Source of the DNA: Soonwooa buanensis
GTDB taxonomy: Bacteria; Bacteroidota; Bacteroidia; Flavobacteriales; Weeksellaceae
Length of the DNA stretch: 64,000 bases
Direction: 5' to 3'
Assembly: GCF_900167905.1 (NCBI RefSeq)
Contig: NZ_FUYZ01000011.1
Span: forward strand, 57,179-121,178
Of the stretch, positions 26,019 through 34,043 are shown piece after piece. A model generated the notes under the pieces. It saw only the letters and a list, made by a program, of their open reading frames with translations, had not been told where the DNA came from and ran no database searches. The stretch's first letter is position 1; each line of letters starts with the position of its first letter. The position numbers and the translations under genes were made by a program.

Positions 26019-26702
26019 CTAATCTTTTAGACTTTCAATCATTTTATTAAAGTTTAGTTTTAATCTATTTTTTAGGTCAATTAGAAAGCTATTTTTCTTT
26101 GTATTTGCATCGATTAAATTTTTTGTACTTGCATCAAAAACTACATCTTCAAACTTAATAGGATTTAAATCATAAAATAAATTCTCTTTTTTTCCAGAAA
26201 TAGGATATTTAAGTTTTCCTTCTTTTTTTGAATAATACAAAAATATTATGTTGTTATAGTACATAATTTTATTCTTGGGATTTTCGAAAGAAACGATTCC
26301 GAAGTCAAGATCTGGACTTAGATCAGAAGCAAGAATATTATACTTGTTATTTTTGTCTCCAAATGCTTTAATTATAATAACTGAATCAAAATTACCTTCA
26401 TCGCATAGCTGTGACAGATATTTTTCAATTTTCCCATTACCGTATTTAGGTGAAAAGTTTTCGAAAATATTGAAATCTATGTTCGTTAACTTTTTATATG
26501 GAATTGATTTTTCTATAAATAAAGAATCGATGTAAGGTTTAATATCATAATTTAAATCTTCCACGTAATTTAACTTCATGTTGATAAAGCCTTTTAGATG
26601 AGCGTGTTTTAAACTAGAATTATAAGATTCTATAACTGCTGTTGTTTGTGAAAAAATAAAAATAGAATTAAAAAGAATAACAAGAAATGATATTTTCTTC
26701 AT
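26019..26702 (-). CDS. Hypothetical secreted protein
   Basis: 227 residues with a signal peptide (MKKISFLVILFNSIFIFSQ). The mature part has CDEGNFDSVIIIKAFG and DLDFGIVSFENPKNKIMYYNNII, a strand-rich pattern, but no family I can name. Very AT-rich, like the neighbouring non-coding DNA, but the signal peptide and open frame support a real gene. It stands alone; the upstream 620 bases hold no other gene. Confidence 0.65.
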   Translation of the reverse strand: MKKISFLVILFNSIFIFSQTTAVIESYNSSLKHAHLKGFINMKLNYVEDLNYDIKPYIDSLFIEKSIPYKKLTNIDFNIFENFSPKYGNGKIEKYLSQLCDEGNFDSVIIIKAFGDKNNKYNILASDLSPDLDFGIVSFENPKNKIMYYNNIIFLYYSKKEGKLKYPISGKKENLFYDLNPIKFEDVVFDASTKNLIDANTKKNSFLIDLKNRLKLNFNKMIESLKD

Positions 26703-27168
26703 TTATTAAATGGATTTTATTAAAATAATATTTTGGAGGATTTACTAATGAAGCAAAGCCTTACATTCGAATTTTTGTTCGAGCAACATGTAATATGATG
26801 CTTTTTTTTAAATGTGACTAAGATATAAAAAAAGTGAATGATATAAATTTTTAACATTCGTTTTTTTAGTGTAATTATCAGTAATAATTATGTTTTGTGA
26901 GTCTGATTGCGGCAATGGACTATGGAAATGTTTAAAGTTGTAATTCGGTAAACTTGATCAAATGGTAATTGTTATGTTAGAAACTGCAGTTTTTGAATAG
27001 CCTGCAATAGGAACAAGCATTAACTACGTGTTTAGATTATATAAGCTTTTTGTCAGTTTCAGTTTTTAACGTTATGATAAATGATCAGTTTTTTTTGAGG
27101 CTTTTCGACAAAATTATTAAAGCAAAGTAGAATATTCTGCTGAAATAGCTATCTTTATCACTGGATTT
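26703..27168. other. Long intergenic region
   Basis: AT-rich, no ORF worth calling. It contains a palindrome AAACTGCAGTTT at 26981-26992, with the following bases nearly repeating those beside the copy in the purH leader, and a -7-like TATCTTTA near 27150 that could start the glutathione peroxidase transcript. Confidence 0.5.
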
Positions 27169-27310
27169 GCGTGAGGGCGAAGCGCATTGTTGGAGCTCGT
27201 TTTTTTGAATGGAATTAGAAATGGCAAAAAACAGCGACTGCGCGGAGACCGACCGCTTGTAGCGTGGGGCGAGCGAAGCGAGCCTAATGGCGGCAAGTGG
27301 GCACGCCCAA
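27169..27310 (+). repeat. GC-rich intergenic element, TGTTGGAGCTCG...CAGCGACT family
   Basis: A stretch clearly richer in G and C than its surroundings. Core TGTTGGAGCTCG (27188-27199) and CAGCGACT (27232-27239), then CCGACCGCTTGTAGCG, GGCGAGCGAAGCGAGCC and a closing GGGCACGCCC. It lies between a likely promoter and the glutathione peroxidase ATG. A copy with the same core is at 48822-48931. Confidence 0.65.
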
Positions 27311-27323
27311 AATTTTATAAATT

Positions 27324-27857
27324 ATGAAATATCTATTGATTATGTTATTTGGGTTGTTTAGTTGTACGAAGGGAAATTCGCAAGCGAAGTCGATATATAG
27401 CTTTAGTGTTGAGGCTTTGGATGGTGGAAAAATTGATTTTTCGGCTTTTAAAGGGAAGAAGATTTTAATAGTGAATACGGCGTCAGAATGCGGTTTTACG
27501 CCACAATATAAAGAGCTTGAGGCTTTGTATAAAACTTATAAAGACAAATTGGTGATAGTTGGTTTTCCTGCTAATAATTTTGGAGGTCAAGAACCAGGAA
27601 GTAATCAAGAGATCGCAAGTTTTTGTGAGAAGAATTATGGCGTGACTTTTCCTATGGCTGCGAAAGTTTCGGTGAAGGGAGATGACATGGCGCCAATTTA
27701 TAAATTCTTGACAAAGAAGGAAGAAAATGGTGTTAAAAATACTTCGATCTTGTGGAATTTTACGAAATTTCTTCTGGATGAAGATGGTCATATCATCGAT
27801 AGTTTTGTAAGTACAACAAAACCAAACAGTGATAAAATCACAAAATATCTGAAATAA
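27324..27857 (+). CDS. Glutathione peroxidase family thiol peroxidase (Cys type), lipoprotein-like signal
   Basis: 177 residues. NTASECGFTPQY carries the peroxidatic Cys56, FPANNFGGQEPG the Gln89, and WNFTKFL the Trp of the catalytic tetrad. Cys rather than selenocysteine, and the second conserved Cys (FCEKNYG) favours a thioredoxin-dependent peroxidase. The N-terminus MKYLLIMLFGLFSCTKG is a lipoprotein signal with Cys14, so it would reduce peroxides in the envelope rather than the cytosol. A GC-rich repeat occupies its leader. Confidence 0.92.
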   Translation: MKYLLIMLFGLFSCTKGNSQAKSIYSFSVEALDGGKIDFSAFKGKKILIVNTASECGFTPQYKELEALYKTYKDKLVIVGFPANNFGGQEPGSNQEIASFCEKNYGVTFPMAAKVSVKGDDMAPIYKFLTKKEENGVKNTSILWNFTKFLLDEDGHIIDSFVSTTKPNSDKITKYLK

Positions 27858-27876
27858 TTGTTTTAACAATAATTTT

Positions 27877-27904
27877 AAAAGTGGAGTTTGGCTTCACTTT
27901 TTTT
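27877..27904 (+). terminator. Intrinsic terminator
   Basis: AAAAGTG / CACTTTT stem with inner AG/CT pairs and a T run, 20 bases after the peroxidase stop. Confidence 0.75.
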
Positions 27905-27926
27905 GTGGAAATGAATTAATTATGTA

Positions 27927-27952
27927 ATTTTGTTAGATTATTCTAACAAAAT
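27927..27952. promoter_or_regulatory. 26-bp perfect palindrome, candidate operator of the Nramp gene
   Basis: Eleven-base arms ATTTTGTTAGA and TCTAACAAAAT around TTAT. It ends eight bases before the ATG of the metal transporter gene, so a bound protein would block transcription or initiation. DtxR/MntR-type metalloregulators bind dyads of this size in mntH promoters; which regulator acts here is inferred. Confidence 0.65.
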
Positions 27953-27959
27953 ATTTTTA

Positions 27960-29294
27960 ATGTTCAAAAAATCTAAAGAAGCTTGGCGAAGAGAGAAGCA
28001 CCAACATTCTCTTCAAGAAGTCTATTCATCAATAAAAGTTCCGCAGGATGCTGGTTTTTGGAAGAAGCTTTTGGCTTTTACAGGACCAGGATTAATGATT
28101 GCTGTTGGTTATATGGATCCCGGAAATTGGGCTACTGACATCGAAGGTGGCGCCAGTTTCGGTTATACATTGTTGTCTGTTATTTTGATTTCAAACCTTT
28201 TTGCGATTGTTTTGCAACATCTATCTCTAAAGCTCGGCATCGTTGCCGAAAGAGATTTAGCCCAAGCTTGTCGCGATCATTTTAGTCCGCCAGTTAATTT
28301 TGTACTTTGGATTCTCTGCGAAATTGCAATTGCTGCTTGTGATCTAGCCGAAGTTATCGGTACGGCGATTGCGCTTAATTTGCTTTTTGGTATTCCGTTG
28401 ACTTGGGGCGTCGTCATCACCGTTGTTGATGTTTTCATCATTTTATTTTTACAAGCCAAAGGTTTTCGGATTATAGAAAGTATTGTCGGTGGTTTAATCT
28501 TTATTATTTTAGGTTGTTTTATTTATGAATTAATCGTTAGTAAACCTGAGATTTTTCCAATTCTTCATGGTTTAGTTCCACAAAAAGAAGTGGTAACCAA
28601 TCCTCACATGTTGTATATCGCGATCGGAATTCTTGGTGCGACTGTTATGCCGCACAACCTTTATCTACACAGTAGTATTGTCCAAACTAGAAATTATCCA
28701 AGAACCACAGAAGGCAAAAAAGAAGCGATTAAATTTGCGACCATTGATAGTAGCTTTTCTCTGATGTTGGCGTTTTTTATAAATGCTTCCATTTTGATTT
28801 TGTCAGCCGCAACTTTTCACACAAGTGGACATCATGGTGTCGCAGATATTCATGATGCGTATCAACTTTTGACACCGCTTTTAGGAACAACTTTCGCAAG
28901 TATTTTCTTTGGTGTTGCCTTATTGGCTTCTGGACAAAACTCAACATTAACAGGGACTTTAGCTGGTCAAATCGTTATGGAAGGCTTTCTTAATATCAGA
29001 TTAAAACCTTGGGTTCGTCGTTTAATAACGCGACTTATTGCTGTAATTCCAGCATTAATTGTAGCCATTCTTTATGGTGAAAGAGGAACGTCGCAATTGT
29101 TGGTTTTCAGCCAAATTATTTTGTCAATGCAATTAAGTTTTGCTGTTATTCCTTTAGTGATGTTTACAAATTCTAAATTAAAAATGGGTCGTTTTGCTAA
29201 CAAACCTTGGTTAAAAATTTTAGTAATTATCATCAGCGGAATTATCCTTATATTAAATTTATACTTACTTTATTTGACGTTTACTGGTTTATAA
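27960..29294 (+). CDS. mntH: Nramp-family divalent metal transporter
   Basis: 444 residues from the ATG at 27960, with about eleven TM helices. The two Nramp metal-site motifs are intact: YMDPGNWATD in TM1 (Asp53, Asn56) and TVMPHNLYLHSS in TM6 (Met-Pro-His). Imports Mn2+ (or Fe2+) with protons across the inner membrane. GQNSTLTGTLAGQIVMEG is the consensus transport motif. A TTG start at 27930 would lie inside the palindromic operator and is rejected. The operator suggests repression by a metal-responsive regulator. Confidence 0.94.
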   Translation: MFKKSKEAWRREKHQHSLQEVYSSIKVPQDAGFWKKLLAFTGPGLMIAVGYMDPGNWATDIEGGASFGYTLLSVILISNLFAIVLQHLSLKLGIVAERDLAQACRDHFSPPVNFVLWILCEIAIAACDLAEVIGTAIALNLLFGIPLTWGVVITVVDVFIILFLQAKGFRIIESIVGGLIFIILGCFIYELIVSKPEIFPILHGLVPQKEVVTNPHMLYIAIGILGATVMPHNLYLHSSIVQTRNYPRTTEGKKEAIKFATIDSSFSLMLAFFINASILILSAATFHTSGHHGVADIHDAYQLLTPLLGTTFASIFFGVALLASGQNSTLTGTLAGQIVMEGFLNIRLKPWVRRLITRLIAVIPALIVAILYGERGTSQLLVFSQIILSMQLSFAVIPLVMFTNSKLKMGRFANKPWLKILVIIISGIILILNLYLLYLTFTGL

Positions 29295-29399
29295 GATTTA
29301 AGAAGTTTGTGCTAAAATTTAGCATTTTTATAAGATTTCAAAATTGGTCTAGTCCTTTATATTGACTAATTTTATCTCTTGAAATTTTCAAAACTTATT

Positions 29400-31169
29400 A
29401 TGACAACACAAGATAAATTAGCAAAGCTTCGCGAAGCAATGCAAGCGCAAAATATTGATGCGTACATTATTTTTTCCGCAGATCCTCACATGAGCGAATA
29501 TCTTCCTAACGAATGGAAGGAGAGAAGCTGGTTAACTGGCTTTACTGGTTCGGCGGGCTTTGCAGTCGTTACTAAAGACAAAGCGGGCGTTTGGACAGAT
29601 GGACGATATTTCGTACAAGCTAATGCAGAACTAAAAGATTCAACAATCGATTTGATGAAGGAAGGTGTAGAAGGTACGCCGCAATTTGTAGATTGGATTA
29701 TTTCTGAAATTCCAAAAGCTGGAAAAGTAGCCGTTAACGCAATTGCAACGTCTAATGCTAACTGGGAATTGGTCGAAAATCAATTAAAGAAAGCCGATAT
29801 TAGTTTAGTAGATTTAGCTTTATTAAATAGTATCTGGACAGATAGGGGAACGCCTTCTAAAAATGAAGTTTTTGTACATCCAGTGGAACGTGCTGGCAAA
29901 TCTGTGACCGACAAGCTTTCGGATATTCGTCAAAAAATGGACGAAATGGGAGCTACTGCTCATATCATTTCTAGCTTGGACGATGTCGCATGGACGCTTA
30001 ATCTACGAGGAAGCGACGTGCAATCTAACCCCGTATTTTTAGGTTACATTTATTTATCTCTTGATGAAGCAATTTTGTTTGTAGATCTAGATAAACTTAA
30101 TAATGAAGCCAAAAATCTAATGGATGCATCTAATGTTAAAATGATGCCTTATGCAGATTTTTATTCATTTTTAAAATCGATAAAAAATCAAAAAGTTTTG
30201 GTTTCTCCAAATACGAATCAAGCCATTATTCATACTTTGGTTAGCGATAATAGCTTATTAAAAGCTGCGGTTCCGGGTAATCTTATGAAAGCGCAAAAGA
30301 ACGAAGCTGAGTTGGCGGGTTTCAGAACGGTGATGGAACGCGATGGTGTTGGGATGGTGAAATTCCTATATTGGTTGACACACAATGTTGGTAAAGAACC
30401 GATGACAGAATATTCGATTGGACTTAAACTAAGAGAATTCCGTGCGAGTCTTGATAATTTTGTCGGCGAAAGTTTTGGAAGTATCGTCGGATACGAAGGC
30501 AACGCCGCTTTACCACATTATTCTGCGAAAAAAGAGGGAAGTTTTGACGTTACTAATAAAGGAATTATCTTGGTGGATTCGGGAGGTCAATATCTGGAAG
30601 GAACAACCGATATTACAAGAACTTTGGCGATTGGCGAAGTGTCGGAAGAGTTCAAAATAGATTCGACTTTGGTGTTACAAGGCATGATCCGATTATCGAT
30701 GGTTAAATTCCCGAAAGGTACTCGTGGTGTACAATTGGATGCTATTGCGAGACTTCCGTTGTGGATGGCCGGCAAAGATTATGCGCACGGCACTGGACAC
30801 GGTGTTGGTAGTTTTATGAATGTACACGAAGGTCCTCAAAATATTCGTAAAGATCTAAATCCGCAAGAATTGCTTCCAGGAATGGTGGTTTCTAACGAGC
30901 CTGGTTTCTATTTGGAAAACAAATACGGAATTCGTCACGAAAATCTTGTTGTTGTTAAAGAAGTTGAAGCGACAGATTTCGGAACTTTCTATGATTTTGA
31001 AACTTTGACTTTCTGCCCATTCTTTAAAGATATTATTGTGAAAGATATGCTTTCGCAGGATGAAATCGATTGGTTAAATGCTTATCACAAACAATGTGAA
31101 GAAAAAATCGGTCCGCATTTGGATGGTGATATTAAAGCTTGGTTCTTAGATTTGGTGAGTCCTCTTTAA
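29400..31169 (+). CDS. Xaa-Pro aminopeptidase (aminopeptidase P, long form)
   Basis: 589 residues, matching the three-domain eukaryote-like aminopeptidase P rather than the 440-residue E. coli PepP. Two creatinase-like N-terminal domains precede the pita-bread M24 domain, where the dinuclear metal ligands are visible: LVDSGGQYLEGTTDITR (two Asp), AHGTGHGVG (His), SNEPGFY (Glu) and IRHENL (Glu). Releases N-terminal residues preceding proline; cytosolic, no signal. Start taken at the ATG at 29400 (MTTQDKLAKL). Terminated by a strong hairpin. Confidence 0.95.
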   Translation: MTTQDKLAKLREAMQAQNIDAYIIFSADPHMSEYLPNEWKERSWLTGFTGSAGFAVVTKDKAGVWTDGRYFVQANAELKDSTIDLMKEGVEGTPQFVDWIISEIPKAGKVAVNAIATSNANWELVENQLKKADISLVDLALLNSIWTDRGTPSKNEVFVHPVERAGKSVTDKLSDIRQKMDEMGATAHIISSLDDVAWTLNLRGSDVQSNPVFLGYIYLSLDEAILFVDLDKLNNEAKNLMDASNVKMMPYADFYSFLKSIKNQKVLVSPNTNQAIIHTLVSDNSLLKAAVPGNLMKAQKNEAELAGFRTVMERDGVGMVKFLYWLTHNVGKEPMTEYSIGLKLREFRASLDNFVGESFGSIVGYEGNAALPHYSAKKEGSFDVTNKGIILVDSGGQYLEGTTDITRTLAIGEVSEEFKIDSTLVLQGMIRLSMVKFPKGTRGVQLDAIARLPLWMAGKDYAHGTGHGVGSFMNVHEGPQNIRKDLNPQELLPGMVVSNEPGFYLENKYGIRHENLVVVKEVEATDFGTFYDFETLTFCPFFKDIIVKDMLSQDEIDWLNAYHKQCEEKIGPHLDGDIKAWFLDLVSPL

Positions 31170-31185
31170 AAATATTATTAAATAA

Positions 31186-31219
31186 AAATCCTCGTAAGTT
31201 AGCTTGCGAGGATTTTTTT
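31186..31219 (+). terminator. Intrinsic terminator
   Basis: AAATCCTCG / CGAGGATTT with inner AAG/CTT pairs and a run of seven T. Confidence 0.9.
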
Positions 31220-31252
31220 ATGGGATTAAATAAGTTTCGGTTTTCAAATAAA

Positions 31253-32476
31253 TTATGGCAACAATAGACTACCGTCACCGTAACTTAAAAATCTAAAATC
31301 ATTCTTCAACGCATAATCATAAAGCTCATGCCATTTCTCCCCAATTAATGCCGAAACTAGCAGTAACAACGTAGATTGCGGTTGATGAAAATTGGTGATA
31401 AGACCTTTTGCAATTCGGAAAGTATAGCTTGGTGCAATAATGATTTCTGTCTCGACAGAAATGTGGCTTTGCTCATGTTTTTTAATCCAATTAATTAATG
31501 CTGAAATAGCAACCTCAGCAGAATTAATAATTTCGGTTTCGTAAGGTTCCCATTGCGTAACTTTTAGGTTTTCAAAGAGAATGTTGGGATTGTTTGTCAC
31601 TTTATTTCCCATCCAAAAAATACTTTCGACAGTTCGCATGGATGTTGTCCCAACAGGAATAATGGGACGATTAATATTTTCTAAAAGATGTTCTAAAAAA
31701 TCGACAGTGATATTCATACATTCAGAATGCATGATGTGTTCGTCCATTGTTTCAGATTTCACGGGTTTGAAGGTTCCTGCGCCGACATGTAAAGTTGTGA
31801 AAAGTGTTTCGATGCCTTTACTATGAAGATCATCCAAAATCCTTTTAGTGAAATGTAAGCCAGCTGTTGGTGCGGCAACTGATCCATCATGTTCGGAGTA
31901 AACTGTTTGATAAGTTTCTTCATCGGTTTTGTCCGCAACTCGTTTGATATAGGGTGGAAGTGGCGTAACACCTGCAGCATTAACCACATCAGCAAACGGA
32001 ATTTCTTCAGGAGACCACGATAATTTTACCACATAAGAATCGGGAAGTTTTTCGATAATTTCGGCAGTTAATTCTACATTTTGATTATCAATTTCTAAAA
32101 TTTTAGAAAGCTTTGGTGTTCTCCATTTTGCAACTTTCCCGATAAGGCAAGTCCAAAGCACGCTTCCTTGTTTCTGAAAATAATCTTCGTAATTGATGTT
32201 TTCGCCATAGGGTTCTAGGCAAAAAACCTCGATGGTTGCGCCAGTTTCGTTCGTGAAAAACAATCGAGACTTGATAACTTTGGTATCGTTAAAAACCAAA
32301 ACTGCATCACTTGGTAAATAGTCCGAGATATGTTGATAAATATCTGTTGAGATGTCGTTTTTTTTGTAAACTAAAAGCTTGGATGAATCTCTAGGGTTTG
32401 CAGGATTGTAAGCGATATTTTCGTTGGGTAAATCGTAAGTAAAATTTTCGATTTTCAGTTCTCGTGGATGCATCAT
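31253..32476 (-). CDS. QueA-family S-adenosylmethionine:tRNA ribosyltransferase-isomerase
   Basis: 407 residues. QueA transfers and isomerises the ribose of SAM onto preQ1 in tRNA to give epoxyqueuosine. Motifs match the family: LPNENIAYNPANPRDSSKLLVY near the start, VLVFNDTKVIKSRLFF, SEHDGSVAAPTAGLHFT, LHVGAGTF, and NFHQPQSTLLLLVSALIG. It is some 50 residues longer than typical QueA (about 350), so it may be the long Bacteroidota paralogue rather than the canonical enzyme. Two ATGs are adjacent at the start (Met-Met-His-Pro); either is possible. Confidence 0.88.
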   Translation of the reverse strand: MMHPRELKIENFTYDLPNENIAYNPANPRDSSKLLVYKKNDISTDIYQHISDYLPSDAVLVFNDTKVIKSRLFFTNETGATIEVFCLEPYGENINYEDYFQKQGSVLWTCLIGKVAKWRTPKLSKILEIDNQNVELTAEIIEKLPDSYVVKLSWSPEEIPFADVVNAAGVTPLPPYIKRVADKTDEETYQTVYSEHDGSVAAPTAGLHFTKRILDDLHSKGIETLFTTLHVGAGTFKPVKSETMDEHIMHSECMNITVDFLEHLLENINRPIIPVGTTSMRTVESIFWMGNKVTNNPNILFENLKVTQWEPYETEIINSAEVAISALINWIKKHEQSHISVETEIIIAPSYTFRIAKGLITNFHQPQSTLLLLVSALIGEKWHELYDYALKNDFRFLSYGDGSLLLP

Positions 32477-32912
32477 GCAAATTTCTGAAAAGTTTTATAA
32501 TTCCCATATAAAAAGTTGATTAAATTAACAGAAAATATGTAGTGATATTACAAATGATACGAGCCTAAAATTGTTCATGATTTGATCAAAATTTTTAAAT
32601 TTTAAATCTTTCTTAAAAGAATTACATAAGATAGTAGATGTATTTTTTAGCTAATAAAAAATCTGATAGTTATTACATTCAACAAAACAATAAGCGAAAC
32701 ACAAGGTGCTACCTATTATATTTTCAAATTAGTAGTATGAAATTATAATTAATAAAGTAACTTTTGTACTTATAAATAAGAATGCTTTCCAAATTATCCA
32801 AATCGACTTATTAATTTAGGTCGATTTTTGCTATTTTATTTAACTGAAATTTAAGGATTGATAAGTCTTCGGTGGCATAGTTTATGTCGCTATCTTTTCA
32901 AATTTTAAAAAT
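32477..32912. other. Intergenic region between divergent queA-like and SDR genes
   Basis: 436 AT-rich bases. A hairpin AAATCGAC (32800-32807)/GTCGATTT (32820-32827) with T tail could act as a terminator or leader structure, and TATCTTTTC near 32890 is a weak -7 candidate for the SDR gene. No ORF. Confidence 0.45.
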
Positions 32913-33686
32913 ATGGACACTAAAAAATTATTTGATCTTCGTGGCAAAACAGCCATTATCACTGGTGGTGGAAACGGCATTGGAAAAGCAAGTGCGATTA
33001 TTTTAGCAGCTTTTGGTGCTAATGTCGTTGTTTCGGATTACAAAACTGAAGATGCAGAAGCGGTTTCAACAGAAATCAATAATAACGGAGGTAACTCAAT
33101 TGCATTAAATTGTGATGTGACGAAAGATGAAGCTTTGGTGAATTTGGTTGATAAAACCTTAGAAAAGTACGGAAACATCAACATTCTCGTAAATAATGTT
33201 GGCGGCGGTGGCGCTGGTAAAGAAAGTCCGTTTGACATTGATGTGTCTCACTTCAAAAAAGTGTTTGAAATGAATGTCTTTTCCATGTGGCGTTTGTGTC
33301 AATTGGTGGCGCCGCATATGAAAAAAGCGCAATATGGTAGCATCGTAAACATCACTTCCATGGCGAGTATCAATAAAAGTCCTGCAATTAGCGCTTATGC
33401 CTCTTCCAAAGCCGCTATTAATCACATGACGGCTAATTTGGCTTTCGATTTTGGACCAGAAATTAGAATTAACGCCGTTGGACCTGGAGCGATAAAAACG
33501 CATGCTTTATCTACCGTTCTTACGCCAGAAATTGAAAAGAAAATGTTAGCCCATACCCCTTTAGAGCGTCTCGGCGAGCCAGAAGATATTGCTGGCGCGG
33601 TTCTTTATTTTGCAGCGCCTATTTCTAGTTGGGTGAGCGGGCAAACGATTTTCGTAAATGGCGGCGGCGTTCAAACTTTAGATTAA
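32913..33686 (+). CDS. Short-chain dehydrogenase/reductase (7-alpha-hydroxysteroid dehydrogenase-like)
   Basis: 257-residue classical SDR. AIITGGGNGIGKAS is the NAD(P)-binding TGxxxGxG, INILVNNVGGG the structural NNxG motif, ITSMAS the catalytic Ser, and YASSK the catalytic Tyr-Lys. VVVSDYK places an Asp after strand 2, which favours NAD over NADP. Overall pattern resembles HdhA-type 7-alpha-hydroxysteroid dehydrogenases, but substrate cannot be fixed by sequence. It ends 75 bases before the RNA-regulon promoter. Confidence 0.88.
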   Translation: MDTKKLFDLRGKTAIITGGGNGIGKASAIILAAFGANVVVSDYKTEDAEAVSTEINNNGGNSIALNCDVTKDEALVNLVDKTLEKYGNINILVNNVGGGGAGKESPFDIDVSHFKKVFEMNVFSMWRLCQLVAPHMKKAQYGSIVNITSMASINKSPAISAYASSKAAINHMTANLAFDFGPEIRINAVGPGAIKTHALSTVLTPEIEKKMLAHTPLERLGEPEDIAGAVLYFAAPISSWVSGQTIFVNGGGVQTLD

Positions 33687-33761
33687 TTCAATTTTAAAAT
33701 AGACTTTGACGATTTTCGAGAAATTGAAAGTTTTTTCAATAAATTTAAAATTAATATTTAC

Positions 33762-33800
33762 TACGCAAATATATTGCGCACTAAGGCAATTACTTTGCAT
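33762..33800 (+). promoter_or_regulatory. Shared promoter/operator of the Y-RNA/TROVE locus
   Basis: TACGCAA (33762-33768), five bases, TTGCGCA (33774-33780), then after ten bases TACTTTGCAT (33791-33800) continuing CATCAAA. The same elements occur at identical spacing at 57902-57940 before rtcB. TACTTTG approximates the Bacteroidota -7 box; the dyad lies where a -33 TTTG would be expected, which suggests activator-dependent transcription. Predicted start near 33803, just before the RNA. Confidence 0.75.
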
Positions 33801-33810
33801 CATCAAACAA

Positions 33811-33941
33811 GGAGATTGTAGCTCAGTTGGTAGAGCAACGTAAAACACTTTATTAAGTTTGAACCTTCTCAAAGAGGTGTGATAGTAAAGTTACTTCGAT
33901 TATTAATCCGTGTGTCGCTGGTTCGAGCCCAGCCAATCTCC
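33811..33941 (+). ncRNA. Y-RNA-like RNA with tRNA mimicry (YrlA type)
   Basis: Looks like a tRNA whose anticodon arm is replaced by about 80 bases. Acceptor GGAGATTG (33811-33818) pairs with CAATCTCC (33934-33941), D arm GCTC-AGTTGGTA-GAGC (33821-33836), T arm GCTGG-TTCGAGC-CCAGC (33917-33933). The insert forms a long arm: ACTTTATTA (33847-33855) with TAGTAAAGT (33883-33891), capped by an ACCT...AGGT hairpin. Bacterial YrlA RNAs have exactly this tRNA-like module joined to a Ro-binding stem and are encoded beside the Ro gene; here the TROVE gene starts 103 bases downstream. The 3' part (TTAATCCGTGTGTC) still resembles a tRNA-Asn, perhaps its ancestor. Not a functional tRNA: no anticodon loop forms. 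Confidence 0.82.
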
Positions 33942-34043
33942 CAAAATGGAAGCGGTGTGAGGATACTGGTTACTTCGTTCAATGGAAAAAACACCATATT
34001 CAGATTTAACCACTTCTTATTTTTAATTTTAAAAAAGAAAAAA

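Noticed and set aside
33811..33941. tRNA-Asn with an intron or insertion
   Set aside because: The sequence between D and T arm cannot close an anticodon stem with a proper loop, and no group I intron core is visible; the neighbouring TROVE gene makes a Y RNA a better explanation.
33879..34043. N-terminal extension of the TROVE protein
   Set aside because: The extra 55 residues are translated from the 3' half of the Y-RNA-like gene; the ATG at 34044 starts the conserved domain.
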